NCBI RefSeq assembly: GCF_030690345.1
Contig: NZ_JAUYGV010000007.1
Coordinates: 620,001-684,000 of the forward strand
DNA from: Rheinheimera sp.
Lineage (GTDB): Bacteria; Pseudomonadota; Gammaproteobacteria; Enterobacterales; Alteromonadaceae
Length of the DNA stretch: 64,000 bases
Direction of reading: 5' to 3'
Shown: positions 43,919 through 53,044 of the stretch, in pieces
Layout of the letters: each line of letters opens with the position of its first letter
How positions within the stretch are numbered: the stretch's first letter is position 1
Made by a program: the position numbers and the translations under genes
Notes under the pieces: generated by a model
Database searches by the model: none
Told to the model about the DNA's origin: nothing
The model's input: the letters and a program-made list of their open reading frames with translations, nothing else

Positions 43919-45711
43919 TGTTGCTCAGCTCCCTTGGGTAAACGTTGTTGTTGGCGTTTTAAATACTCGAGATACATTTTATTGCGCAGTAATAAGGCCG
44001 GATCATCCTGCACTTTACGCAGCAAATTATCCAGTTGTTGCTGCTCTTCGGCCGTGGCATTGGGCCAGGCTTCTTTGATGGCTTGCAATTGTTGCTCTTC
44101 AGTCGCGCCGTCTTGCTGCTCAGTCTCTGTCACCGGTTGTGGTGCTTGCTGCTCAGGCTCTGTTGGCTCAGCTTGTTGCTCAGCGGTTTGCTGTTGTTGC
44201 GCTTCGCTTTGGCTTTCACTGTCGCTTTGCGCTTCACTGTCACCCGACTCGTCACTTTGCGACTCACTATCCGAATTCTGCTGTTGCTGCTGATCCTGGT
44301 TATTTTTCTGCTGGCTGTTTTGTTGCTGTTGTTGTTCCTGCTGTTGCAGCAATTGCTGCATCAGGCCGGCATTTTGTTGGGCGGCACTGAAGTCTTTATC
44401 GTGTTGCAGTGCTTGCTGATAAGCATCTAACGCCTCGTCATAGCGCTGTTGTTGCGCCAGGGCATTGCCCAGGTTATGCAAGGCATCGGCGGTTGGGTTC
44501 TGCTCTGCCGCCTGGCGAAAGGCTTGTTCGGCAGCGCCATAGTCGCCGCTGCGATATGCCGCATTGCCTTGCCACAGCGGGTCGGTAAATTTTTGTTGTG
44601 CCGCGCTGTAGTCGCCGGCGGCATAATCTTGCTTCGCCTGTTGTTGTTTGGTTTGCCACAGGTCGCGCCATTCAACGGCATCGGCATAAGAGGGCAGCAG
44701 CAATAATGCCCCGATACTGAGCAAACTACTGTATTTACGCTGCAACAGCAGCAGCGGCAGTAACAACCATACCAGATAAACGGCATTATCCTGCCACTGA
44801 TCGCCCTGAATTTGCTTTGATTGATCGGCTTGTTGCAATGCTGACAATGCCGGCAAGTTGGCAATATCGGCCAGTACAGCGCCGCTGATGCCGGCTTTAT
44901 GGTAGATGCCACCGCCCCTGGTTAGCTCCGCCAGTTGCTGATGCGGTACCTTGGGGATCACTACGGCGCCTTGCGCATTCTTTAGCAGTTCACCGCTTTC
45001 CAGCTTTATCGGCGCGCCCTCGTCGCTGCCAAATCCCACGATAGACAAGCGGTGCGGCCAGTTATTCAGCACATCCCGGATCTGGCGGTAGCTGTTGCGA
45101 TCAAAACCGTCGGTAAACACTACCACGTCGCCTTGCGGATACCCGGCCTGGCGCAGCAGTTTGTCGGCTTGTTGCAAAGCTGAGGCTAAGTCTGAGCCTT
45201 GGGCCGGCATTATTTCCGGCTTTAAATCGGGGATCAGCAAGCGAATATTATTATGATCCGGCGTAAGCGGCGATATGACAAAAGCATCACCGGCAAAGCT
45301 TAGTAGCGCCAGTTCGCCTTCTTTTAATTGTTCAGTAAAATCCAGTGCGGCAAAGCGCAGCTGGGTCAGCCGGTCCGGGGCCATATCCGTTGCCCGCATT
45401 GACAGCGACATATCCACTACCAGTACGGTGGCTTTTTTCAGGGCAAAAGCCGGTTGCGGTAATTTTTGCCAGCTGGGGCCGGCCAGTGCCAGCGCAGTGA
45501 GCAACCAGCACAGCAGCAACAACGGTAACGCAAAGGGTTGTTTTTTCAGTAGCACATGCCCGCCCAGCAAAACGCCTTGCAGGTGCGGGGCAATAAGGTT
45601 ATGCCAGGGGCTGTGTTCGCGGCGGTAGTAATACAGCAGCACACTGAATATCAGCACCGGCACTAACGCCAGTAACCATAGCGGTCGTAAAAAATGAAAA
45701 TCAGCCAGCAT
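43912..45711 (-). CDS. BatB-BatC fusion: VWA plus TPR protein with glutamine-rich tail
   Basis: A 599-residue membrane protein. Two N-terminal helices are followed by a VWA domain (about residues 94-280) with an intact metal site: D100-x-S102-x-S104 in VVDMSLSM. After a membrane segment near 305-345 come three or so TPR-like repeats (about 370-440: AYRSGDYGAAEQAFRQAAEQ, ALHNLGNALAQQQRYDEALD). The following stretch (about 450-545) is strongly biased to Q, E, S, D and looks disordered. In many bacteria BatB and BatC are separate; here they are one protein. It overlaps batA by 11 and batD by 7 bases. Confidence 0.9.
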   Translation of the reverse strand: MLADFHFLRPLWLLALVPVLIFSVLLYYYRREHSPWHNLIAPHLQGVLLGGHVLLKKQPFALPLLLLCWLLTALALAGPSWQKLPQPAFALKKATVLVVDMSLSMRATDMAPDRLTQLRFAALDFTEQLKEGELALLSFAGDAFVISPLTPDHNNIRLLIPDLKPEIMPAQGSDLASALQQADKLLRQAGYPQGDVVVFTDGFDRNSYRQIRDVLNNWPHRLSIVGFGSDEGAPIKLESGELLKNAQGAVVIPKVPHQQLAELTRGGGIYHKAGISGAVLADIANLPALSALQQADQSKQIQGDQWQDNAVYLVWLLLPLLLLQRKYSSLLSIGALLLLPSYADAVEWRDLWQTKQQQAKQDYAAGDYSAAQQKFTDPLWQGNAAYRSGDYGAAEQAFRQAAEQNPTADALHNLGNALAQQQRYDEALDAYQQALQHDKDFSAAQQNAGLMQQLLQQQEQQQQQNSQQKNNQDQQQQQNSDSESQSDESGDSEAQSDSESQSEAQQQQTAEQQAEPTEPEQQAPQPVTETEQQDGATEEQQLQAIKEAWPNATAEEQQQLDNLLRKVQDDPALLLRNKMYLEYLKRQQQRLPKGAEQQW

Positions 45712-46693
45712 GTTTCACCACTTCGCGCCAATGCACCTTGTGTGCAGCCAGAATAAATGACAGCAGCAACGCCAGCGCCAGCGGCCAGTGCAGTAAGCTG
45801 CGCTGCGGCCGGTAGGTCAGGCTGTCACGCTCTATGGGTTCAAGTTGATCAATTAACTGATAAATCTGCTCTAACTCAGCCAAATTCCGGGCCCGGAAAT
45901 AGCGGCCACCGGTATATTCAGCTAACTGTGTCAGCAAGCCTTCGTCCAGGTCTTGCGACGGGTTAACCGTGCGCCGGCCCAATATGCTTTGTTGGATCAT
46001 TTGCTCGGCACCCACACCTACGGTATGAATTTTCACCCCGGCGGCTTTGGCCAGTTGCAGCGCTTCCAGTGGTTGAATATTGCCGGCGGTGTTAGCACCG
46101 TCACTGAGTAAAATCAGCACTTTATTTGAACTCTCATAGGTGTTGAGTCGCTTTACCGCCAAACCGATGGCTTCGCCGATGGCCGTGCGGGTGCCGACTA
46201 AACGCAGCACGCTGTCATCGAGCATCTTCTGTACGGTTATTAAGTCAAAGGTTAACGGTGTTTGCTGATACGCCGCATCGGCAAATAAAATCAGCCCGAT
46301 ACGGTCGCCCTGGCGGCGCTTAATAAAGTCGCTTATTACCAGCTTTACCGCATCCAGCCGGTTCATGCTCTGGTTTTGATACTGCATATCGGCAATCTCC
46401 ATTGAACCGGATAAATCCAGCGCCAACATCAGATCGCGGCCTTGCTGCGGCATAGTTACCGGCTCACCCATCCAGCGCGGTTGGGTGGCGGCGATCACCA
46501 GCAGCAGCCAGATCAGCATAGCCAGCGCAGAGTGCAGGCTAAACCAGCTTCGTTGTGTTTGTTGCTCAGATGAGGCCAGTTTGGCCAGCGCCGGCAAGGT
46601 AAGGCTTGCATCTGATGCTGCTTGTCGTTTCAGCCGCAGTAATAAGGGGGCCAGTGCCAGTACTGCCAGCCAGGGGTAGCCAAAATCAAGCAT
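45701..46693 (-). CDS. batA: BatA-like VWA protein
   Basis: A 330-residue protein with two N-terminal membrane segments, a VWA domain with MIDAS D93-x-S95-x-S97 (in ALDLSGSM) and one C-terminal membrane segment. The Asp of a later loop (LLSDGANTAGN) completes the metal site. I start it at ATG 46693, with GGAGG six bases upstream; the longest frame would add 37 residues inside the DUF4381 gene. The chosen start still overlaps the DUF4381 stop by eight bases, in the manner of the whole operon. VWA domains bind partner proteins through a divalent metal; the partner is likely within the operon. Confidence 0.92.
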   Translation of the reverse strand: MLDFGYPWLAVLALAPLLLRLKRQAASDASLTLPALAKLASSEQQTQRSWFSLHSALAMLIWLLLVIAATQPRWMGEPVTMPQQGRDLMLALDLSGSMEIADMQYQNQSMNRLDAVKLVISDFIKRRQGDRIGLILFADAAYQQTPLTFDLITVQKMLDDSVLRLVGTRTAIGEAIGLAVKRLNTYESSNKVLILLSDGANTAGNIQPLEALQLAKAAGVKIHTVGVGAEQMIQQSILGRRTVNPSQDLDEGLLTQLAEYTGGRYFRARNLAELEQIYQLIDQLEPIERDSLTYRPQRSLLHWPLALALLLSFILAAHKVHWREVVKHAG

Positions 46694-47165
46694 TGGCAGC
46701 CTCCGGGGTATCTGTTGGTATAGCGGCTTTGCCGCGGTATTGTGCCAGCCAGGCTTTGGCAAACTGGTATAGCAGCTCAGTGGCGTCGCTGTCATTATCG
46801 GCACGGTACAGCAGGCTGGTCAAATCCGGCAGCGGGGCGCTGTGCTGAGTGGCCAGCCAATGCTGCCATTGCTGCGTTGGCAGGCTAAGCGCCGGGTGGC
46901 CCGGTTGATAATGTTGCAGTACGCGTTTAATTAACTGATTAATTTGTACTGCGGCGCCGGGCCTGGCCCAAAGTTTATCCAGCATTTGCTGCGCCTGGCG
47001 TTTGGCGGCGAAATAACGCCGGCGTGAATACGCCCGCAGTAACAGATAAATTATCACAGCCAACAATAAGGCGGCCAACAACCACCACAAGGGCGCTAAG
47101 GCAAAACTCAGCTGTAAAGCCGGTTCACTGATGTCGGCCAGTTGCTCCAATGCTGTATCAGCCAT
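46686..47165 (-). CDS. DUF4381 protein
   Basis: A 159-residue protein with one membrane segment (LWWLLAALLLAVIIYLLLRA, near residues 26-45) followed by a helical cytoplasmic domain (residues about 50-150). DUF4381 genes are common between DUF58 and batA genes in gammaproteobacterial moxR operons. Its function is unknown. It overlaps the DUF58 stop by eight bases and the batA start by eight bases. Confidence 0.88.
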   Translation of the reverse strand: MADTALEQLADISEPALQLSFALAPLWWLLAALLLAVIIYLLLRAYSRRRYFAAKRQAQQMLDKLWARPGAAVQINQLIKRVLQHYQPGHPALSLPTQQWQHWLATQHSAPLPDLTSLLYRADNDSDATELLYQFAKAWLAQYRGKAAIPTDTPEAANA

Positions 47166-48117
47166 ACCACTTTCTCTCTAATTGGCTAAGTACCGGCTCG
47201 GCAGCGCTGACCGGTAGCCACTTGCAACCAAGCTGGTTGATATGTTGTTTTAATTGCTGTTGCCGGGTTTGCTGCTGCTGCGCGTAACGCTGCCGCAGGC
47301 TGCTGCTGCCAAGTTCAATATAACCGGTGTGTTGGCCATCACTGATGGCAGCCAGGCCGCTGCCGGATGCCGGCAACATTAAATCTAACGGATCTGTGAT
47401 CGGGCAACAGGTGACTTCATTGTGTTGGCGTATAGCGCGGATATGGCGCAGGCCATCATTAGTAAAGCCGGCGAAATCAGACAAAATATACACCAGACTG
47501 CCCGGCCGCACTAAACGGCGCAGTTGGCTCAGCGCTTCGTTCAAATTCAGGCCACGGTTAGCCGTTGTGGTGTGCTGCACCTCGGTCAGGGCATGAAAAT
47601 AGCGCAGTACACCGTGGCTGCGGCTTTGCGGTTTTAATTCAAAATGCTGTTGTTGGCTGAAGACCAGGCCCCCGAGTTTGTCACCGCGTTGTTTAACATG
47701 CCAGGCAATTAACGCGGCTAAATGCGCGGCCTGCACCGACTTAAACAGCAGGGCTGAACCAAACTGCATATTGCTGCCAAGGTCGGTAAGAATAAATACC
47801 GGCCGCTCTTTTTCTTCGCGAAACAGCTTGGTGTGGACCTTACCGGTGCGGGCGGTAACGCGCCAGTCGATGGTGCGCACGTCATCACCGCTTTGATAAT
47901 GCCGTACTTCGTCGAACTCCATGCCGCGACCTTTGCTTTTGGCCAGGTAAGTGCCGGCCAGCTTGCTCTGAATTGGCATCCGCGGGGTTAAATCCAGTAC
48001 CTTAGTGTAGCGCTGATACCACAGCAGCTCGGCAAGGCCCAGGGTAGTGCCGGTTGCGCCGCATTGTGTCAACCAGCCAGGCCCGAACCGCTCTTTCTCA
48101 GGTGACATAGCGTGCAT
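47158..48117 (-). CDS. DUF58 protein of the moxR-bat operon
   Basis: A 319-residue soluble protein of the DUF58 family with a VWA-like C-terminal half. Key blocks are SKGRGMEFDEVRHYQSGDDV and RTIDWRVTARTGKVHTKLFR, the core of DUF58, then PVFILTDLGSNMQFG with a degenerate metal site and GSLVYILSDFAGF. MoxR ATPases are commonly encoded next to DUF58 proteins, which are thought to act as their substrates or adaptors. The start is ATG 48117, after the moxR stop at a one-base gap; a second ATG nine bases on is an alternative. Confidence 0.9.
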   Translation of the reverse strand: MHAMSPEKERFGPGWLTQCGATGTTLGLAELLWYQRYTKVLDLTPRMPIQSKLAGTYLAKSKGRGMEFDEVRHYQSGDDVRTIDWRVTARTGKVHTKLFREEKERPVFILTDLGSNMQFGSALLFKSVQAAHLAALIAWHVKQRGDKLGGLVFSQQQHFELKPQSRSHGVLRYFHALTEVQHTTTANRGLNLNEALSQLRRLVRPGSLVYILSDFAGFTNDGLRHIRAIRQHNEVTCCPITDPLDLMLPASGSGLAAISDGQHTGYIELGSSSLRQRYAQQQQTRQQQLKQHINQLGCKWLPVSAAEPVLSQLERKWYG

Positions 48118-48118
48118 A

Positions 48119-49072
48119 TCAGGCAGAGGGAACCAGGCGCAAAATTTCGCTCAGCACATCATCGGTAGTTATACCTTCGGCTTCTGCTGCATAGGTCAAA
48201 ATTAAGCGATGGCGCAGCGCATTATGAAACACCGCCTGAATATCGTCCGGTGTAACAAAATCGCGACCGGCTAACCAGGCTTTGGCCCGTGCACAGCGTT
48301 CTACCGCAATAGTGGCGCGCGGGCTGGCACCGTAACCAATCCAACTGGCCAGTTTGGCGCTGTAAGCTTGGGCATTACGGGTGGCCATAATCAGTTGCAC
48401 TATATAGTGCTCAAGGCTGTCGGCCATATGCAGCTGCAAAATGGCTTTGCGGGCGGCAAAAATATCCGCCTGGCTAATCGGGGTTACCGCAGCCTGCGCC
48501 CCCGACAGTGCTTCACCACGGGTAAGCTGCAGTATCGCCAGTTCAGTGGCGGCATCCGGGTAGTCTACTTTTAAATGCAGTAAAAACCGATCCAACTGGG
48601 CTTCCGGCAGCGGGTAGGTGCCTTCCTGCTCTAGCGGGTTTTGCGTTGCCATCACCAGAAACAGTTCCGGCAGCGGGTAAGTGTTGCGCCCTACGGTCAC
48701 TTGCTTTTCTGCCATGGCTTCAAGCAGGGCAGACTGTACCTTGGCCGGGGCACGGTTAATTTCATCGGCCAGAATAATATGATGAAACAGCGGGCCGCTT
48801 TGAAATTCAAACTGGCCGGTTTCCGGCCGGTAAATGTCGGTACCGGTTAAATCGGCTGGTAGCAGATCCGGCGTAAATTGAATGCGGTGGAACCGGCCTT
48901 CAACGCCATGCGCTAACGCATTGACGGCACGGGTTTTGGCTAAACCCGGCGGGCCTTCGACCAATAAGTGGCCGTTTGCCAGTAATGCCAGTAATATACC
49001 TTCAGTAAGTTCGGATTGACCCAGTACCTGACTGTCGAGATAGGCTTTTAAGCCACTGAACGCGTTCACCAT
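48119..49072 (-). CDS. MoxR-type AAA+ ATPase
   Basis: A 317-residue AAA+ ATPase of the MoxR group. It has Walker A GPPGLAKT, Walker B IILADEINRAPAKVQSALLE, sensor 1 MATQNPLEQEGTYPLPEAQL with the MoxR arginine finger, and sensor 2 GASPRATIAVERCARA. It is the first gene of the operon. MoxR ATPases act as chaperones that mature the VWA proteins encoded with them. Its ATG has no clear ribosome site; a GTG follows immediately as the next codon. Confidence 0.93.
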   Translation of the reverse strand: MVNAFSGLKAYLDSQVLGQSELTEGILLALLANGHLLVEGPPGLAKTRAVNALAHGVEGRFHRIQFTPDLLPADLTGTDIYRPETGQFEFQSGPLFHHIILADEINRAPAKVQSALLEAMAEKQVTVGRNTYPLPELFLVMATQNPLEQEGTYPLPEAQLDRFLLHLKVDYPDAATELAILQLTRGEALSGAQAAVTPISQADIFAARKAILQLHMADSLEHYIVQLIMATRNAQAYSAKLASWIGYGASPRATIAVERCARAKAWLAGRDFVTPDDIQAVFHNALRHRLILTYAAEAEGITTDDVLSEILRLVPSA

Positions 49073-49122
49073 AATATTATCAGTCTTAATTAGTTGGATT
49101 TATTGGTTGTTTTATCGCCATA

Positions 49123-49138
49123 GACCGTAAAAACGGTC
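49123..49138. repeat. Inverted repeat upstream of moxR
   Basis: Perfect six-base arms GACCGT (49123-49128) and ACGGTC (49133-49138) with an AAAA spacer. It could be an operator or a small hairpin in the moxR 5' region; nothing else supports either. Confidence 0.45.
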
Positions 49139-49178
49139 CAGGCTAAGACGTTATAACCTATATAAGGTTCCGTTGGCA

Positions 49179-49196
49179 TTAAAACAAGTGTTTTAA
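49179..49196. promoter_or_regulatory. PsrA-like palindrome upstream of fadIJ
   Basis: A perfect 18-base palindrome (TTAAAACAAGTGTTTTAA) with eight-base arms and an AG centre. Spaced as AAAAC-N4-GTTTT it resembles the PsrA/FadP-type operators (AAAC-N4-GTTT) that control fad genes in some proteobacteria. It covers the weak -35 (TTTTAA, 49191-49196) of the likely fadI promoter, where a repressor would act. Confidence 0.5.
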
Positions 49197-49219
49197 TTTT
49201 CAGCGACTGTCGTTACAAT
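49191..49219 (+). promoter_or_regulatory. Candidate fadIJ promoter
   Basis: A -35-like TTTTAA (49191-49196) and -10 TACAAT (49214-49219) with a 17-base spacer. The -10 is a good match and the -35 a poor one. The start point would fall just before the FadR-type site at 49232. Confidence 0.4.
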
Positions 49220-49231
49220 CGGCCGTAATAA

Positions 49232-49248
49232 TACAGGTCTGACCTGTA
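49232..49248. promoter_or_regulatory. FadR-type operator upstream of fadIJ
   Basis: A 17-base near-perfect palindrome TACAGGTCTGACCTGTA. It fits the known gammaproteobacterial FadR pattern (about CTGGTC-N-GACC with outer arms). It lies 24 bases before fadI, just after the likely transcription start, the usual place for repression in the absence of long-chain acyl-CoA. Confidence 0.7.
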
Positions 49249-49271
49249 ATTTTGACAATAAGAGGAACACT

Positions 49272-50582
49272 ATGAGCTCGCCAATTAACCTAACCACCCG
49301 CCAGGGCGATCGTATCGCCATTGTCTCCGGCTTGCGCACGCCTTTTGCTAAACAAGCTACTGAATTTCATGGTGTATCGGCGCTGGATTTAGGCAAGCTG
49401 GTGGTAAACGAATTGCTGATCAGAAGCGAGCTGGACGCCAAACTGATTGAACAGTTGGTGTATGGCCAGGTAGTACAAATGCCGGAAGCGCCGAATATCG
49501 CCCGTGAAATCGTGCTGGGGACCGGTATGAATGTACGCACCGATGCCTACAGCGTTACCCGCGCTTGTGCCACCAGCTTTCAGTCGGTGGTCAGTGTGGC
49601 GGAGTCGATGATGGCCGGCATTGTGCAAATTGGTGTTGCCGGTGGTGCCGACTCCAGCTCAGTGTTGCCGATCGGTGTCAGCAAAAGGCTGGCCCGCGCT
49701 CTGGTCGATTTAAACAAGGCGCGCACTTTTGGCCAGAAGCTGGCTATTTTCCGCCGCTTAGGTTTAAAAGATTTACTGCCGGTACCACCGGCGGTGGCAG
49801 AGTACAGCACCGGGTTATCGATGGGCGATACCGCAGAGCAAATGGCGAAAACCCATGGCATCAGCCGTGCCGACCAGGACGCGCTGGCGCACCGCTCGCA
49901 CACCCTGGCAACACAGGCGTGGCAAAGCGGTGTAATGCAAAACGAAGTGATGACGGCTCATGTTGAGCCTTACTCGCGCTTTTTAGACATGGACAATAAT
50001 ATCCGCCAGGACTCTAAGTTAGAGTCTTATGCCAAATTAAAGCCGGTATTTGACCGCGTACATGGCAGTGTTACTGCCGCCAATGCCACGCCGCTCACCG
50101 ATGGCGCTTCAGCAGTATTAATGATGACAGAAAGCCGCGCTAAGGCGCTGGGGTATACGCCGCTGGGCTATATCCGCAGTTACGCTTTTGCCGCGATCGA
50201 TGTGTACGACGACATGTTAATGGGGCCATCTTACGCTACGCCGATTGCACTGGACCGTGCCGGCATGTCGTTAAACGACTTAACCCTGATTGAAATGCAC
50301 GAAGCCTTTGCGGCGCAAACGCTGGCCAACGTAAAAATGTTTGCCAGCAAAAAGTTTGCTGAAGAAAAGTTAGGCCGCAGCAGTGCTATCGGCGATATTG
50401 ATATGGCCAAATTCAACGTGCAGGGCGGTTCTTTAGCATACGGCCATCCGTTTGCTGCTACCGGCACACGCTTAATTGTACAAACATTGAATGAATTAAA
50501 ACGCCGCGGTGGCGGTATTGGCTTAACTACGGCCTGTGCGGCCGGTGGTTTGGGTGCGGCAATGATAGTGGAGACAGAATAA
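49272..50582 (+). CDS. fadI: 3-ketoacyl-CoA thiolase FadI
   Basis: A 436-residue thiolase. The catalytic Cys is in [13 protein letters not shown] (about residue 99), with late blocks [27 protein letters not shown] (active His) and [19 protein letters not shown] (second Cys). It cleaves 3-ketoacyl-CoA in beta-oxidation. It is the alpha/beta partner of fadJ downstream, whose ATG overlaps its stop by one base (TAATG). The ATG has AGAGGA about six bases upstream. Confidence 0.96.
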   Translation: MSSPINLTTRQGDRIAIVSGLRTPFAKQATEFHGVSALDLGKLVVNELLIRSELDAKLIEQLVYGQVVQMPEAPNIAREIVLGTGMNVRTDAYSVTRACATSFQSVVSVAESMMAGIVQIGVAGGADSSSVLPIGVSKRLARALVDLNKARTFGQKLAIFRRLGLKDLLPVPPAVAEYSTGLSMGDTAEQMAKTHGISRADQDALAHRSHTLATQAWQSGVMQNEVMTAHVEPYSRFLDMDNNIRQDSKLESYAKLKPVFDRVHGSVTAANATPLTDGASAVLMMTESRAKALGYTPLGYIRSYAFAAIDVYDDMLMGPSYATPIALDRAGMSLNDLTLIEMHEAFAAQTLANVKMFASKKFAEEKLGRSSAIGDIDMAKFNVQGGSLAYGHPFAATGTRLIVQTLNELKRRGGGIGLTTACAAGGLGAAMIVETE

Positions 50583-52711
50583 TGACCAGCAAAACCTTTA
50601 GTTTACAGGTACGTGACGACCAGGTTGGCGTGATCACTATGGATATCGCCGGCGAGTCGATGAACGTATTAAAAGCCGCTTTTGCTGATGAAATTGCCGC
50701 GCTGTTGCTGGAGATTAAAGCCAATACTGCGCTTAAGGGCCTGGTGTTTATCAGTGGCAAGCCGGATTCCTTTATCGCCGGGGCCGATATTTCTATGCTC
50801 GATGGCTGTAAAACCGCCGACGAAGCGACGGCTATCGGCCGGATGGGCCAACAAATGTTTGACCAACTGGAGCAACTGCCTATTCCTCTGGTGGCCGCTA
50901 TTCACGGCCCTTGCCTGGGTGGTGGTTTAGAGCTGGCGATGGCATGTCATGCCCGTGTTGCCAGTTCAGACAATAAAACCGTACTGGGCCTGCCGGAAGT
51001 GCAGCTGGGTTTACTGCCTGGCAGCGGCGGTACCCAGCGCTTACCGCGTTTGGTTGGCTTACAAAAAGCGTTAGACATGATCCTCACCGGTAAACAGCTG
51101 CGCGCAGCGCAGGCAAAAAAAGCCGGGTTGTTGGATGAAGTCGTACCCAACAGCATTTTGTTAGAGGCCGCAGTAAAGCGGGCGTTAAAAGGCAAGCCAC
51201 AGCGTGAGCAGCCAAAGTTAAACCTGGTGGGTACAGCTTTGGAGCGCACTGCAGTTGGCCGCAATGTACTGTTTAGCCAGGCGCGTAAGCAAACGCTGAA
51301 AAAAACGCACGGTAATTACCCTGCACCACTGAAGATTCTAGATGTGATTAAAACCGGTGTTGATGATGGTATCCGTGCCGGCCTTGAAGCCGAGGCCAAA
51401 GCCTTTGGTGAGCTGTGTATGACAAAAAAATCAGCTGCGCTGCGCAGTTTATTCTTTGCCACCACCCAGATGAAAAAAGAAAGCGGCGCCGGTGAAACCA
51501 AGCCAAACCGTGTGCGTAAAGCCGCGGTGCTGGGCGGTGGCCTGATGGGCGGCGGCATAGCCAATGTTACTGCCACTAAGGCCGGCATACCGGTACGGAT
51601 CAAAGATATTAATGCACAAGGTATCAGCAACGCGTTGAAATACAGCTATTCGCTGCTGGAGAAAAAGTTTAAGCGCCGCTTTATCAGTAAAGCAGAAATG
51701 CAAAAGCAGTTGTTGTTGATCACCGGCACTACAGACTACAGCGGTTTTCATGATGCCGATATCGTGGTGGAAGCGGTATTTGAAGATTTAGCCTTAAAGC
51801 AGCAAATGGTGGCAGATATTGAACAGCATTGCAGTGAGGCTACCGTGTTTGCCAGCAACACCAGCTCATTGCCGATAGGCCAAATTGCAGCTAAAGCCGC
51901 ACGGCCGCAAAATGTGATTGGCCTGCATTACTTTTCACCGGTGGATAAAATGCCGCTGGTTGAAGTCATAGCGCACGAGACCACATCGGCGCAAACTATC
52001 GCCACCACCGTCGCTTTTGCGCGGAAGCAGGGGAAAACACCGATAGTGGTAAAAGACGGTGCCGGTTTCTATGTTAACCGTATTCTGGCGCTGTATATGA
52101 ATGAAGCGGCCAACATTTTGCTGGAAGGTGAGCCGGTAGAGAAAATAGACAAGGCACTGGTGAAGTTTGGCTTCCCGGTTGGGCCCGTTACGCTGCTGGA
52201 TGAAGTGGGCATTGACGTTGGCGCTAAAATTTCGCCGGTTTTAGCCACAGAGTTGGGTGAGCGTTTTGTTGCTCCTGCTGCTTTTGACAAGCTGTTAGCT
52301 GATGGCCGCAAAGGCAAGAAGACAGAAAAAGGCTTCTATCGCTATGGCAAAAACGTGAAAAAAGGCCAAAAAGTGGTAGATGAAAGCGTCTACACCGTAC
52401 TGGGGGTAACACCGGCGCCACGGTTAAACCAGGACGAAATCAGCAGCCGCTGCATGGTACAAATGCTGAACGAAGCGGTGCGCTGTCTGGACGAGGGCAT
52501 TATTGCCTCGGCACGGGATGGTGATATCGGTGCCATTTTTGGTATTGGTTTCCCGCCGTTTCTCGGTGGCCCGTTCCGTTATATTGACCAGTTAGGTGCA
52601 GCGAACTTAGTGGCGCAGTTGCGTAACCTGCAAAGCCGCTTTGGCGAGCGCTTTGCACCGGCGACTTTGCTGGTCAGTATGGCAGAGCAACAACAAAAGT
52701 TTTATCCCTAG
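50582..52711 (+). CDS. fadJ: Fatty acid oxidation complex subunit FadJ
   Basis: A 709-residue bifunctional enzyme. Residues about 1-190 are an enoyl-CoA hydratase/isomerase domain ([50 protein letters not shown]). Residues about 310-705 are 3-hydroxyacyl-CoA dehydrogenase with the NAD motif [14 protein letters not shown] and [30 protein letters not shown]. With FadI it forms the beta-oxidation complex, here in one operon as in E. coli fadIJ. The end is followed by two hairpins, the second a good terminator. Confidence 0.96.
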   Translation: MTSKTFSLQVRDDQVGVITMDIAGESMNVLKAAFADEIAALLLEIKANTALKGLVFISGKPDSFIAGADISMLDGCKTADEATAIGRMGQQMFDQLEQLPIPLVAAIHGPCLGGGLELAMACHARVASSDNKTVLGLPEVQLGLLPGSGGTQRLPRLVGLQKALDMILTGKQLRAAQAKKAGLLDEVVPNSILLEAAVKRALKGKPQREQPKLNLVGTALERTAVGRNVLFSQARKQTLKKTHGNYPAPLKILDVIKTGVDDGIRAGLEAEAKAFGELCMTKKSAALRSLFFATTQMKKESGAGETKPNRVRKAAVLGGGLMGGGIANVTATKAGIPVRIKDINAQGISNALKYSYSLLEKKFKRRFISKAEMQKQLLLITGTTDYSGFHDADIVVEAVFEDLALKQQMVADIEQHCSEATVFASNTSSLPIGQIAAKAARPQNVIGLHYFSPVDKMPLVEVIAHETTSAQTIATTVAFARKQGKTPIVVKDGAGFYVNRILALYMNEAANILLEGEPVEKIDKALVKFGFPVGPVTLLDEVGIDVGAKISPVLATELGERFVAPAAFDKLLADGRKGKKTEKGFYRYGKNVKKGQKVVDESVYTVLGVTPAPRLNQDEISSRCMVQMLNEAVRCLDEGIIASARDGDIGAIFGIGFPPFLGGPFRYIDQLGAANLVAQLRNLQSRFGERFAPATLLVSMAEQQQKFYP

Positions 52712-52716
52712 CCAGT

Positions 52717-52741
52717 TTTTAACCCCGTTGCCGGGTTAAAA
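52717..52741 (+). terminator. Hairpin directly after fadJ
   Basis: Perfect nine-base arms TTTTAACCC (52717-52725) and GGGTTAAAA (52733-52741) with a seven-base loop, six bases after the fadJ stop. There is no following U tract, so it is the weaker of two hairpins here. Confidence 0.5.
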
Positions 52742-52773
52742 TTCAACTAACGGTTAACAGTAATCCTTGTCAC

Positions 52774-52803
52774 AGGCCGGTATAATTACCGGCCTTTGTT
52801 GTT
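52774..52803 (+). terminator. Probable intrinsic terminator after fadIJ
   Basis: Perfect nine-base arms AGGCCGGTA (52774-52782) and TACCGGCCT (52787-52795) with a TAAT loop, followed by TTGTTGTTATTT. It is the best terminator of the fadIJ transcript and lies before the small membrane-protein gene. Confidence 0.65.
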
Positions 52804-52820
52804 ATTTAAGGAGAGGTTCC

Positions 52821-53018
52821 GTGTTTGTGTTACCTGTAGTGTGGCTACTGACAGCCGCAGGTATTTATATCGCCGCGCTGCGTTGTGGCATGAAAGCGCT
52901 GAAATGGGCGCTGGCAGCGTTATTCACCGGCCCCTTACTGCTGCCGTTATTTAACAGCCACAAGCGTTTACTGCTAAGCCGGGTGCGTGGCCGTAATGCG
53001 GTATTATTCCGGCCCTGA
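52821..53018 (+). CDS. Small two-helix membrane protein
   Basis: A 65-residue protein not of a family I recognise. It has two hydrophobic segments (FVLPVVWLLTAAGIYIAAL and LKWALAALFTGPLLLPLF) and a very basic C-terminal tail (HKRLLLSRVRGRN), so the tail probably faces the cytoplasm. I start it at GTG 52821, where AAGGAG ends seven bases upstream; the longest frame begins with 18 residues that overlap the terminator hairpin. It lies alone between fadJ and hdfR. No function can be proposed. Confidence 0.65.
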   Translation: MFVLPVVWLLTAAGIYIAALRCGMKALKWALAALFTGPLLLPLFNSHKRLLLSRVRGRNAVLFRP

Positions 53019-53044
53019 TAGCTTAGTGCTGCTAATCGGTGCGC

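Noticed and set aside
44080-44370. Repetitive-looking CAG/CAA-rich tract as a CRISPR or tandem repeat
   Set aside because: It is codon bias of a Q/E/S-rich protein region with no regular repeat-spacer structure.
44035-44430. Long leucine-rich frames on the + strand opposite the Q-rich tail of the BatB/C protein
   Set aside because: They are antisense shadows of glutamine codon repeats; no ribosome site and strongly biased composition.
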